Shown here piece by piece: positions 52,491 through 61,788 of a DNA stretch of 64,000 nt (positions are counted from its first letter, which is position 1; every line of letters starts with the position of its first letter). The DNA is from Alphaproteobacteria bacterium. GTDB lineage: Bacteria > Pseudomonadota > Alphaproteobacteria > Sphingomonadales > Emcibacteraceae. The translations under genes were made by a program, and so were the position numbers. The stretch covers positions 62,001 through 126,000 of the forward strand of contig JAUIDN010000005.1 of the NCBI GenBank assembly GCA_030428615.1, in the 5' to 3' direction. The notes beneath the pieces are model-generated. The model did no database searches and was not told the origin of the DNA. It was given only the letters and a program-made list of their open reading frames with translations.

Positions 52491-54917
52491 ATGCTCGGAA
52501 ATTATGTAACAACCGCCATTCGAAACATAACCAGAAATAAGCTTTACGCGGTGATCAATATAATTGGTCTTGCTCTGGGGCTTACCGTTTATATTTTTAG
52601 CGGACTTCTTTCAGAGTATGAATATACTCATGATAGCTTTTATGAAAATTCGGAGCGGCTCTATACGGTAGGGATATCGTTTAAGCCGGAATTCAATGCA
52701 GGCATCGATGAAATGAATGCCATTCCACTGCCGATACTGCCATTTATTAGAGCGGAATTACCGGAAATTGAGAGTTCCGCCAGAACCTTTGTCACAGAAC
52801 TCCTATTTTCCGTAGGTGAAGACAATTATTATCAAAAACTGCGTTTCGCCGATCCCGAACTCCTGACGATCTTTGATTTTGACTATATCGTGGGTGACAG
52901 CACCGCATTATCTAACCCGACAGGGATGGTGATAACTGAAAGCGCCGCAAATAAATATTTCGGCGATGATAACCCAATTGGACGAACCATAACACTGGAT
53001 CATCAACATGACCTCACCGTCACAGCGGTCATCAGGGATCTGCCAGCGAACACTCACTTCAATTCTTATTTCATCGAAGATGTGCCGCTCGAAATAATCA
53101 TCTCAATGGATGCAATGGAACGCCTCACCGACCATCAGCCCGACACATACTGGGACGAAATGCATCCTACCAATTTAACATACATCTTATTGCCCGAAAA
53201 TCTTGATCAGAAATGGCTTGAGGAGCGATTGGACGGTATTTACGCCCGACATTTCAACGCGGAACATAAACAATTCATCTCGGGCATTTTCGCTCAGCCA
53301 ATAAAAGAAGCAAACTTGTCCCATTGGAGATTAATTGGACTGCCAATACTTGGAACCGTTAAAACACTGGGACTTTTGGTGCTTATCATTGCCTGTGTCA
53401 ATTACACGAACCTTGCGACCGCGCAATCCATGAAACGCACACAGGAAGTGGGCCTGCGAAAAACACTTGGCGCGGGACCCGCACAACTTTTAATTCAGTT
53501 CACGGTTGAGAGCGTCACAACCGCGATATTAGCAATGCTGCTCGCAATAAGTTTTCTTGAATTTATCATTCCTGTTTTTAACCTGGCGACGGGGAAAGTT
53601 TTGGCATTAAATTATATGGCCGCTTTGCCGTGGCTCTTGGCGACAACAATGGTTGTCGGCATATTATCCGGCTGCTATCCTGCCTACCTTATTATGAAAA
53701 CCAACCCCATTGAATCGTTGCGCGATTCAGGTACAAAAGGGCCTTCTTCCGCGAGAATAAGAAGCATTATGGTCGGCGTTCAATTTACAATTTCGGTATT
53801 TATGCTTGCCCTGGTGCTTGTGGTTATTTCACAAAATAAAAGAGTAGAAGAAAGCAGTCACATATTCCCTAAAACTCAAATCTATACGCTTGAAGGATTT
53901 GATATTGAACAGATTGCCGAAAAACAGGAAATACTCCGAAATGAAATAAGCTCAATAGAAGGCGTTGAGAATTTCAGTCTTTCCTCTCAGGTGCCCTACG
54001 AAGGAACACATTATTTATTTCCGGCATCGACCATTGTAAATGATTTCTCAAACGCATTTAACATTGATCAATTGATCATAGATCACAATTTTCTCGATAC
54101 TTATAATATCCCCCTGATTACCGGCAGAACGCTATCAAAGACAAACCCGTCAGACTCCAAGACGAGTGAAAGTCATAATTTTAACGTCCTTGTAAATGAG
54201 CTGGCGGTAAAAAATCTAAATTTCAGCAGCGCGGAAGATGCCATCGGCAAGGAATTTTATCGTGAAATGGGGAACAATATAATAAACACATATACTATCG
54301 TCGGTGTGGTAAAGAACCGAAATATTCTTGGTCTCCATAATAAAATTAACCCCTTCGTCATGCTTATCCAGCCGGACGGATATAGGGAAGCGTCAATAAA
54401 ATTATCGGTAACGGCAGGGCCTCAAATTATCAAATCCATAGAAGCGGCCTGGAAGCGTGTTATACCCGATTACCCGTTTCGGGGACGTTATCTTAATGAA
54501 ATATTTCGCGATCTTTACGGCATTTTGGAACTGGCATCCAAATCGCTTGCCGCTTTTGCACTTTTTGCATTCTTACTCGCACTGATAGGACTTTTTGGCC
54601 TATCAGCGTTTATGGCAGAACAGCGGACAAAAGAAATTGGTATCCGCAAAGTCCACGGCGCCAGCCAGTCGCAGATCATCAACCTTCTGATCTGGCAATT
54701 TTCAAAGCCGGTGGTTTGGGCAATACCATTTGCGCTCGCTTTGTCCTATCTGGGATCCGATTTATATCTTGAATTTTTTGATGATCGCATTGAACTGCCG
54801 TATGGGGCTCTCCTGCTGGCTGGACTAATCGGGCTTATGCTCTCGTGGTTTACGGTCGCCACCCACGCCTATAACGTCGCCAAAACAAATCCGGTTAATG
54901 CATTGCATTACGAATAG
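52491..54917 (+). CDS. FtsX/MacB-type ABC permease 6 of 6
   Basis: From the ATG at 52491 the protein has 808 residues, as has permease 5. The purine-rich AAGGGGAAGA just upstream supports this start. The frame is open to 52458, but that would overlap permease 5 by 20 bases and add an unrelated tail. Motifs: GLLSEYEYTHDSFYENSERL, QEVGLRKTLGAGPAQLLIQF and KEIGIRKVHGASQSQIINLL. Where the others have KVMGA or KVLGA, this one reads KVHGA. It ends NPVNALHYE and is followed after 38 bases by the transpeptidase gene. Confidence 0.9.
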   Translation: MLGNYVTTAIRNITRNKLYAVINIIGLALGLTVYIFSGLLSEYEYTHDSFYENSERLYTVGISFKPEFNAGIDEMNAIPLPILPFIRAELPEIESSARTFVTELLFSVGEDNYYQKLRFADPELLTIFDFDYIVGDSTALSNPTGMVITESAANKYFGDDNPIGRTITLDHQHDLTVTAVIRDLPANTHFNSYFIEDVPLEIIISMDAMERLTDHQPDTYWDEMHPTNLTYILLPENLDQKWLEERLDGIYARHFNAEHKQFISGIFAQPIKEANLSHWRLIGLPILGTVKTLGLLVLIIACVNYTNLATAQSMKRTQEVGLRKTLGAGPAQLLIQFTVESVTTAILAMLLAISFLEFIIPVFNLATGKVLALNYMAALPWLLATTMVVGILSGCYPAYLIMKTNPIESLRDSGTKGPSSARIRSIMVGVQFTISVFMLALVLVVISQNKRVEESSHIFPKTQIYTLEGFDIEQIAEKQEILRNEISSIEGVENFSLSSQVPYEGTHYLFPASTIVNDFSNAFNIDQLIIDHNFLDTYNIPLITGRTLSKTNPSDSKTSESHNFNVLVNELAVKNLNFSSAEDAIGKEFYREMGNNIINTYTIVGVVKNRNILGLHNKINPFVMLIQPDGYREASIKLSVTAGPQIIKSIEAAWKRVIPDYPFRGRYLNEIFRDLYGILELASKSLAAFALFAFLLALIGLFGLSAFMAEQRTKEIGIRKVHGASQSQIINLLIWQFSKPVVWAIPFALALSYLGSDLYLEFFDDRIELPYGALLLAGLIGLMLSWFTVATHAYNVAKTNPVNALHYE

Positions 54918-54955
54918 GAATAGTTGATAAATAAGCATAATCAGAACGGGGAGTT

Positions 54956-56584
54956 ATGCTTATGAAACAAGCAGTTTTTTATTTATTTATTTTGATGCTA
55001 TGCGTCATAAACCCTTCTTATTCCCAAGACCGGGAATTTGCCGGGTATGTCAGCTCAGCATCACCAGAAGCCACCAATGTTGGCGTCGAGATTCTTGAAA
55101 AAGGGGGGAACGCCTATGATGCGGCAATTGCCGTTTCTCTGGCTCTTGGTGCAAGCGAACCCGCTGGATCCGGCGTATTCGGGCAAACCGTAATGCTGGT
55201 ACAGCCGAAGGATGGCGAACCATTTGTTATTCATGGAACCACCCTATCCCCGGCGAATATTCCCGACACTGTCACAAGGGATCAATTGGTTGGCGGCAGA
55301 ACGGCATCAACCATTCCGTCAAATTTAAAGGTCCTGTCATTCACCCATAAAAATTATGGCAGTGGCAATTTTAGCTGGGAGGAACTTGTAAATCCGACGG
55401 TTGAGCTTTACAGAAACGGTTTTGTCGTCGGCCCTTTCAGATACCGGGCCTTTAGTCATTATGGCATGGGATTAAAAGAACAGAAGGAAGCCGCGGAAAT
55501 ATTTCTAAAGCCTGATGGGTCCGCCTATCAAATTGGTGAGATCTTCCGCCAACCCAAAATGGCCGACACCCTTTCCCGAATTGCTAGGCTGGGCGCAGAT
55601 GAATTTTATAAAGGCGATATTGCAAAAAAAATTGCTGCTGATATGGCCGAAAACGGCGGGTGGATAACCTATGAAGATCTTGCCACCTTCCCGGATCCGA
55701 AAATTGTTCCGGCGCTTAAATCCACCTACCGGGGGTATGATGTCATCTCCCTGCCACCGCCATTTGGTGGCTGGATCATGCTTCAGATATTAAACATACT
55801 TGAAACATCATCGCCAACAGCAATAAACAGTGATAACGCGCAGAGAAAGATCGCTTTGCTCAACGCTATGCGCCTTGGCCATGGCACAAGAGCACATGAC
55901 CCGGTGCCAAGTTTCTATGACTATGATGACGACATCAGCATAAAGCTTTCAAAAGAAGAAGCGGCGCGAATGTATGAACAGTATAAAAAACAGGCCGGTG
56001 GTGAAACCACTCATTTTTCTGTGGTTGACGGAGAAGGCAACGCCATCGCCATCACTCAAAGTATCGATAATTATTTTGGTGGCTTGACGGTGCATCCTGA
56101 ACTTGGCTTTTTATACAACAATTACATGCAGTCTTTCAGGCTTAAGGATGACGGGTCACCGTATGTCCTTAAAGAAAATGAAATGCCGCTTAGTTCCATG
56201 ACAGGAACGATTGTGAAAAAAGACGGCGAGCCGGTAATGGTTCTTGGAAGTCCCGCGAGCGCCCGTATTATTTCCGCTGTTGCGCAGGTAGCAAGCTATT
56301 GGATTGATGTGGATAAGGATGTCAAAAAAGCTGTGGACGCCTACAGGGTACATGTTGTGCCTGAGGACCGTGCCTATATCGAAGGTCCGAACATCTCCAA
56401 TGATCTCTTGAAGGGGATCGCCGAGTATGGTTATAGTATCCGGCGACCGGCTTACGGTGTATCGGACAGCCAATATGACCCTTATTTCGGCGGCGTTCAT
56501 GCGCTGGCCAAAGAAGGTGGACACTGGACCGGCGCCGCCGACCCAAGACGAGATGGCCTTGCGAAGGCAGCTTGGAAAAAATAA
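54956..56584 (+). CDS. ggt: Gamma-glutamyltransferase
   Basis: The 542 residues form a GGT proenzyme with a signal peptide (about 1-23, ending SYSQ). The opening SSASPEATNVGVEILEKGGN, then AYDAAIAVSLALGASEPA, is the large-subunit signature. Self-cleavage would occur before Thr351 in GGETTHFSVVDGEGN, leaving a C-terminal small subunit of about 190 residues. It transfers or hydrolyses gamma-glutamyl groups, for example of glutathione, in the periplasm. It reads in the same direction as the permeases, 38 bases after the last one, so it may be in their operon. It is followed after 37 bases by the amidohydrolase gene. Confidence 0.9.
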   Translation: MLMKQAVFYLFILMLCVINPSYSQDREFAGYVSSASPEATNVGVEILEKGGNAYDAAIAVSLALGASEPAGSGVFGQTVMLVQPKDGEPFVIHGTTLSPANIPDTVTRDQLVGGRTASTIPSNLKVLSFTHKNYGSGNFSWEELVNPTVELYRNGFVVGPFRYRAFSHYGMGLKEQKEAAEIFLKPDGSAYQIGEIFRQPKMADTLSRIARLGADEFYKGDIAKKIAADMAENGGWITYEDLATFPDPKIVPALKSTYRGYDVISLPPPFGGWIMLQILNILETSSPTAINSDNAQRKIALLNAMRLGHGTRAHDPVPSFYDYDDDISIKLSKEEAARMYEQYKKQAGGETTHFSVVDGEGNAIAITQSIDNYFGGLTVHPELGFLYNNYMQSFRLKDDGSPYVLKENEMPLSSMTGTIVKKDGEPVMVLGSPASARIISAVAQVASYWIDVDKDVKKAVDAYRVHVVPEDRAYIEGPNISNDLLKGIAEYGYSIRRPAYGVSDSQYDPYFGGVHALAKEGGHWTGAADPRRDGLAKAAWKK

Positions 56585-56621
56585 TTAATATGAATAGTTT
56601 AGACCAATTGGACAATTTAGA

Positions 56622-58286
56622 ATGAATAGTATCTTGAAATTATCACTCAGCCTGAGCATTTTTCTTGTTATGGCATGCGCCTCACCCGAACCTGAAGAAA
56701 AGGTCAGCAAAATTATCACAAATGCCAACGTTTGGACAGGGGTCGACGCGCAACCCTGGGCCGAAACAATCGTGATTGATGAAGACCGCATCATAGCGGT
56801 CGGAGGTGCCGATCTTGCAGTACAATATTCTGCCAATGAAATGATTGATGCGGGTGGAAAACTTGTTGTCCCAGGTTTTATTGATAACCACACCCATTTC
56901 ATGGATGGCTCTGCCTCCCTGCTTGGTATTAAAACCCAATACACAAAAAGTTCTCAGGAATTTATCGAAACCGTCAAAAACTATGCGGAAAATTCACCCG
57001 CGGGGGAATGGATCGCCGGGGGACTTTGGGATCACGAAGCATGGGAAGGCAATCTGCCTCATAAAGACTGGATTGATGAATTTACCGAGGATAAACCATT
57101 GTTCCTTCAGCGCACTGATGGTCACATGGCATTGGCCAATTCCGCCACCCTTAAGCTTGCGGGTATAACAAAAGACACACCGGACCCCGAAGGTGGATTA
57201 ATTGTCCGTGATGAAGATGGTGAACCAACAGGCGTCCTTAAAGACAATGCAATGAATGCAGTCTGGGCGGTCATGCCCGCATTGTCAGAAGAGCAGGCAG
57301 CACGGACATTCGACGCCGGGATTAAGGAAGCCCTGGAGAATGGCGTCACGCAGGTTCACAATATGAGCAACTGGGATAACATAGAAATTTTCAAAAAAGC
57401 TAAAGCGGACGGACGCCTGAAGATCCGTGCCTATTATTTCCCCCATATATCTAACCGTCACAAACTCGCGGAAATGATAAAGAACGAAGGCAAGGGTGAC
57501 GAATGGCTGCGTTTCGGAGGGGTCAAAGAACTTGTTGACGGTTCACTCGGCAGTACAACTGCATGGTTCTATGAGCCTTACACGGACGAGCCCGATACAA
57601 ACGGGTTTCCGCTGATGCAGATGGATGCTCTAAAGAAAAGCCTTGCAGAAGCCCACGCTTATGGATTCCAGTTGGCGGTGCACGGGATTGGTGATCAGAC
57701 AAATGATCAGATTTTAGCACTGTTTGATGAAATCGGCGTTTCCGGCAACCGTGCCCGCATCGAACACGCGCAGCATTTGACACCGGACGCAATCAAGAAA
57801 TTCGCGGAACTTGGTGTTGTCCCATCGGTACAACCCTATCACGCCATTGACGATGGTAGATGGGCGGAAAAACGCATCGGTAAAGAGCGTCTTGCGGGCA
57901 CCTACCCCTTTAAGTCACTTTTCGACGCCGGGGCCACCGTAACATTCGGCTCTGACTGGTCGGTTGCACCGCTTGAGCCGCTCAGTGGCATCTACGCGGC
58001 GGTAACACGCCGGACACTGGATGGTAAAAACCCTGATGGTTGGGTACCGGAACAGAAAATTACTGTGGAACAAGCGGTTAAGGCGTATACAATTAACAAT
58101 GCATGGGCAGGATTTCAGGAAAACGACCTCGGTACAATAGAGGCAGGTAAACTTGCCGATCTTGTTGTCATAAGTGATAATATCTTCGAAATTGCACCGG
58201 AAAATATTAAAGACACCAAAGTGTTGATGACGATGGTTGGTGGACAGGTTATGTATTCAATTATAAATGATACTACAGGTAACTAA
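56622..58286 (+). CDS. YtcJ-like amidohydrolase, lipoprotein
   Basis: This 554-residue protein has a lipoprotein signal ending LVMAC (Cys19). The metal-binding His-x-His is in GFIDNHTHFMDG (His90, His92), with GGLWDHEAWEG and HGIGDQTNDQ further on and TFGSDWSVAPLEPLSGIYAA near the end. This is the YtcJ/exoenzyme-regulatory-protein branch of the amidohydrolase superfamily, whose substrates are mostly unknown. It would be tethered in the periplasm, next to the transpeptidase, which may release amines or peptides that it hydrolyses. The 3' end overlaps the convergent DUF1624-like gene by 14 bases. Confidence 0.85.
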   Translation: MNSILKLSLSLSIFLVMACASPEPEEKVSKIITNANVWTGVDAQPWAETIVIDEDRIIAVGGADLAVQYSANEMIDAGGKLVVPGFIDNHTHFMDGSASLLGIKTQYTKSSQEFIETVKNYAENSPAGEWIAGGLWDHEAWEGNLPHKDWIDEFTEDKPLFLQRTDGHMALANSATLKLAGITKDTPDPEGGLIVRDEDGEPTGVLKDNAMNAVWAVMPALSEEQAARTFDAGIKEALENGVTQVHNMSNWDNIEIFKKAKADGRLKIRAYYFPHISNRHKLAEMIKNEGKGDEWLRFGGVKELVDGSLGSTTAWFYEPYTDEPDTNGFPLMQMDALKKSLAEAHAYGFQLAVHGIGDQTNDQILALFDEIGVSGNRARIEHAQHLTPDAIKKFAELGVVPSVQPYHAIDDGRWAEKRIGKERLAGTYPFKSLFDAGATVTFGSDWSVAPLEPLSGIYAAVTRRTLDGKNPDGWVPEQKITVEQAVKAYTINNAWAGFQENDLGTIEAGKLADLVVISDNIFEIAPENIKDTKVLMTMVGGQVMYSIINDTTGN

Positions 58287-59442
58287 GCCACCATTGTTTG
58301 TGGGTTCGGCGGTATTCGCCGAACCATTTACACGGGAAATAAAACAACAGAACAATAAAGACTGTCACCAGATACCATCTGAGCATGCTTGGCTCATAAG
58401 CCGCTGACCAGGACGAGTGGCTGCGAAATGAAGAACTGTCCGTCCGGTAATAGAAGTAGTAAAGAATATAGGACGATATATGAACGAGCGGCAGATGCAG
58501 AATATAAAACAAAAATGGTGTTTTCCCATAAACCTGTAAAAAATCACCCATTTTTCCGGTCATTCTGTCCATATACGGCATAAGGATAAGTGACGGCCCC
58601 AGCGTCATGAGCAAAAACAGCAATGATGGCGGATATTTTTCTGTGTTTAAAAACGACATAACCGTATATGCGAATCCACGTTCCTGTATTTCCCACGGCG
58701 TGCTATCACCGTATATGTTCAAAAATCTAAGCACAATGAACAAGATGACTGTACCGCCACCAATTTTCAGCAAATCTTTATGCCGTTGTTCCACAGGCTT
58801 TGTGAATATTGTACCCATTACGTAACCGAGAGCCATCACCCCGATCCAAGGTATGCAGGGGTAACCCGCAAGAAAACCCCTAATCGGAAGTGAGGGTGTC
58901 GTAACATAGGTTTGATTATGCAGAATATTCCACAGCCAATAAAAATCACCAAATATTTCTGGCTTAACACCATCCAGTAAATTGTGTCCAAAAATCATGA
59001 CGAGGCTGATTACAAGGATCACCTTCTTCGGAAGATGAATAAACCCGGCAAGGCAAATCATGCTAATACCAATGGTCCAGATAACCTGCAAGTAAAAGGA
59101 GTCATAAGTCCATAATTGCCATGCGAAACTAATCCAGGTAACCTCAACCAATATCAACCAAACCCCACGACTTATAAGAAATTTCGAGAATTGTTTTTTC
59201 TCCATCCCTTTTGCTGTCATATGCAGATAGGTACTGACCCCAGATAGAAAAACAAACACTGGCGCACAAAAATGTGTAATCCAGCGGCTATAGAAAAGCG
59301 CCGCATAGGTTTGTTCAAGGTTTTCCGGAGAAAAGTTTGTAAATGACCAAAAATCCCGTACATGATCAAGTGCCATTAAGATCATTACAAGCCCCCTCAA
59401 CACGTCAATTGAGAGTATCCTGTTTTTCACATTATCCGACAT
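58273..59442 (-). CDS. DUF1624-type multi-pass membrane protein (acyltransferase-like)
   Basis: This 389-residue protein has about ten membrane segments. It begins RILSIDVLRGLVMILMALDH with VRDFW close behind, the DUF1624 signature shared with heparan-alpha-glucosaminide N-acetyltransferase relatives. HFCAPVFVFLSGVSTYLHM follows. Family members probably acylate envelope glycans. The active-site histidine candidate is in ALDHVRDF. It is a single gene, divergent from the patatin gene across a 104-base gap with a palindrome. Confidence 0.82.
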   Translation of the reverse strand: MSDNVKNRILSIDVLRGLVMILMALDHVRDFWSFTNFSPENLEQTYAALFYSRWITHFCAPVFVFLSGVSTYLHMTAKGMEKKQFSKFLISRGVWLILVEVTWISFAWQLWTYDSFYLQVIWTIGISMICLAGFIHLPKKVILVISLVMIFGHNLLDGVKPEIFGDFYWLWNILHNQTYVTTPSLPIRGFLAGYPCIPWIGVMALGYVMGTIFTKPVEQRHKDLLKIGGGTVILFIVLRFLNIYGDSTPWEIQERGFAYTVMSFLNTEKYPPSLLFLLMTLGPSLILMPYMDRMTGKMGDFLQVYGKTPFLFYILHLPLVHISSYILYYFYYRTDSSSFRSHSSWSAAYEPSMLRWYLVTVFIVLLFYFPCKWFGEYRRTHKQWWLSYL

Positions 59443-59501
59443 TTGACTATTCCCTGATATTATTTTATCGCAATATAGCAGAAAACAATCTACCTTTCGA
59501 A

Positions 59502-59518
59502 TGGTAACATATTTACCA
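59502..59518. promoter_or_regulatory. Palindrome in the divergent gap before the patatin gene
   Basis: TGGTAA and TTACCA are six-base inverted arms around CATAT. The element is 28 bases from the patatin start (59547) and 60 bases from the DUF1624-like start. It has the size of a repressor operator. No regulator is encoded next to it. Confidence 0.35.
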
Positions 59519-59546
59519 GAATCGTGAGATCTGTTTAGATTATAAA

Positions 59547-61772
59547 ATGAACAAAATTATTATATATATTCAGCTCATAGTCGCCCTAACCTTAGCACCA
59601 TTAATGGCTATTGCATCAAAAGCGCAAACCGATGACGAGAAAAGACCGAAAATAGGTCTCGTATTATCAGGTGGCGGCGCACGTGGTGCGGCACATGTCG
59701 GGGTTCTGAAAGTGTTGGAAGAAAACAGGATCCCCATTGACATGATCGCCGGAACCAGCTTTGGCGCGATCGTCGGCGGACTATACGCATCCGGATATTC
59801 TGCTGAAGAATTAGAAAATATTTTACAGGACATTGATTGGGAAGCAACACTTTCGAACGACGCACCGCGGAGGCAAAAATCTTTCCGTCGCAAACAGGAT
59901 GACAGCGGGTTTTTGATTAAATTCAAACTGGGAATAAAAAATTGGAAGATCAATTTACCGAGCGGTCTGATAAATCCGAATAATTTACGCTTGACGTTGC
60001 GAGACATAGTTGGTGACAAATCAACCTATAAAGATTTCGACAGTCTTCCGATACCCTTTCGGGCTGTAGCAACAGATCTTCAAACAGGTGAAGAGGTAAT
60101 CCTGCGTGATGGTGATTTATCATTTGCGTTGGTATCAAGTATGGCCGTCCCCGCACTGTTCCCGCCTGTCGAATATAAAGACACACTTTTGGTTGACGGT
60201 GGTATTGTTAATAATATTCCAATTAATATCGCCCGCAAAATGGGGGCAGATTATGTGATCGTTGTTGATGTAACTGAAAATATGCTCAAAAAAGAGGAGC
60301 TGAATACCTTTGCATCGGTATTAGACCAGATCACAATGATCCAAACGCACCACGCCGCAAACGAACAATTGAAAACACTCAATGACCAGGACGTTCTGAT
60401 CCGACCGGATCTGGGAAAAATGAGTATGATCAATTTTGGTGAAACATTGGATTCGATCCCCCTTGGTAGCGAAGCCGCAATGCGGGAACTCACCAGATTA
60501 AAAAGATTTTCTGTCGATAGTGAACAATGGCAAACCTACCTTAAATCAAAAAAACATAAGGTCGTCGAGAATGAGCAGGTTGACTTCATCCGGGTCAAAA
60601 ATGATAGCGATATTTCAAACGAAGTTATCATGTCACATATCACCGCGAAGTCGGGCGATACTCTTGATCGTAAAAAACTCAATGAAGATCTGACCGGATT
60701 ATATGGGCTCGGGTTATTTGACGAAGTAAACTACAGTAACGTTACCCAAAATGGCGAACACGGCTTGGAAATAATAGCAAAACAACGCCAAAATGGTGAG
60801 GATTATTTTCGTTTTGGATTGGCCCTACAGGATAATTTCGAAGGCGAGAGTGGCTATCAGCTCGCAGCCGGTTTTACAAATCTGGCGATAAATGAACGTG
60901 GAGGGGAACTGCAAGCCCTTTTTAAAATCGGCGAAGAATTTGGACTAGCGTCGGAAATTTATCAACCTATTGATTATAAGGGGAAATATTATGTTTACGG
61001 TGACGCCGCAGGTATCAAATATAATAGAAACATTTTGGCCAATAATAGCGACCAAATAGTCAATCAGGTGAGAATTTCAACGGCGCAATTCGAAACAGGG
61101 CTTGGGCGAAATTTTGGAAACTGGGCGACGTTTCGTGTTGGACTTCAGAAATCATATTCATCCATAGTCGGTCGCGTCGGTTTCCCGGAAAGTGTAAAGA
61201 TAAATGTGGATGGAACCTATCTGACAGCTTTATTTTCAGCCGATACACTTGACGCTGTGGAATTTCCCCGGTCAGGTTTAGCAGTGGATGTCGTTTATGA
61301 AAATAGTCTGTCATTATTTGGTGGAGATGGTAGAATCGATTCCATGAGAGCTTCAATGTATGCCCCCTATTCTTGGGGAAAAAACACGATTGGAGTTAGC
61401 GCGAGGGCCGTCACATCATTTAATGGAAGCCCCAATGAGGTTGACATATTTTCACTGGGAGGATTTTTGGCATTAACGGCCTATGCACCTGGACAGATAA
61501 CCGGAAACCACGGTGGCGTGGCAACCTTAATCTACTACAGAAGGGTTTCGGGTGACGCAAGGAATATAGCTGGCACCCCGATTTATATTGGTGGTACGAT
61601 AGAAGCCGGAAATGCGTGGAACAGAAGTTCCGATATTAGTCTGGGCGACCTAAAATGGAGTTCAAGTCTTTTTGTTGGTGCGGACACATTACTTGGCCCC
61701 GTGTACTTAGGGGGTGGAATTGGGGACGGCGGACAGGCTTCTGCATTCCTTTATGTGGGACAGTTATTTTAG
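59547..61772 (+). CDS. Patatin-like phospholipase fused to an outer-membrane barrel (type Vd, PlpD-like)
   Basis: The 741 residues start with a signal peptide (about 1-26). The patatin domain (about 35-240) has the oxyanion-hole GGGARG, the nucleophile in GTSFG (Ser71) and the second catalytic residue in DGG (Asp217). A POTRA-like segment follows at about 345-410, and a C-terminal Omp85/BamA-type beta-barrel at about 415-741 ends with the aromatic strand FLYVGQLF. In PlpD the barrel exports the lipase domain. The aminotransferase gene follows after 16 bases. Confidence 0.9.
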   Translation: MNKIIIYIQLIVALTLAPLMAIASKAQTDDEKRPKIGLVLSGGGARGAAHVGVLKVLEENRIPIDMIAGTSFGAIVGGLYASGYSAEELENILQDIDWEATLSNDAPRRQKSFRRKQDDSGFLIKFKLGIKNWKINLPSGLINPNNLRLTLRDIVGDKSTYKDFDSLPIPFRAVATDLQTGEEVILRDGDLSFALVSSMAVPALFPPVEYKDTLLVDGGIVNNIPINIARKMGADYVIVVDVTENMLKKEELNTFASVLDQITMIQTHHAANEQLKTLNDQDVLIRPDLGKMSMINFGETLDSIPLGSEAAMRELTRLKRFSVDSEQWQTYLKSKKHKVVENEQVDFIRVKNDSDISNEVIMSHITAKSGDTLDRKKLNEDLTGLYGLGLFDEVNYSNVTQNGEHGLEIIAKQRQNGEDYFRFGLALQDNFEGESGYQLAAGFTNLAINERGGELQALFKIGEEFGLASEIYQPIDYKGKYYVYGDAAGIKYNRNILANNSDQIVNQVRISTAQFETGLGRNFGNWATFRVGLQKSYSSIVGRVGFPESVKINVDGTYLTALFSADTLDAVEFPRSGLAVDVVYENSLSLFGGDGRIDSMRASMYAPYSWGKNTIGVSARAVTSFNGSPNEVDIFSLGGFLALTAYAPGQITGNHGGVATLIYYRRVSGDARNIAGTPIYIGGTIEAGNAWNRSSDISLGDLKWSSSLFVGADTLLGPVYLGGGIGDGGQASAFLYVGQLF

Positions 61773-61788
61773 AAGAAAAGGATATATC

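Noticed and set aside
40147..54917. Six permease genes as an assembly or repeat artefact
   Set aside because: The six proteins differ in length and in most periplasmic residues. Even the closest pairs differ at many bases, so they are separate genes.
61714..61788. Longer N-terminus for the aminotransferase
   Set aside because: It would run inside the last strands of the patatin barrel. The ATG at 61789 has its own ribosome binding site and starts where the fold begins.
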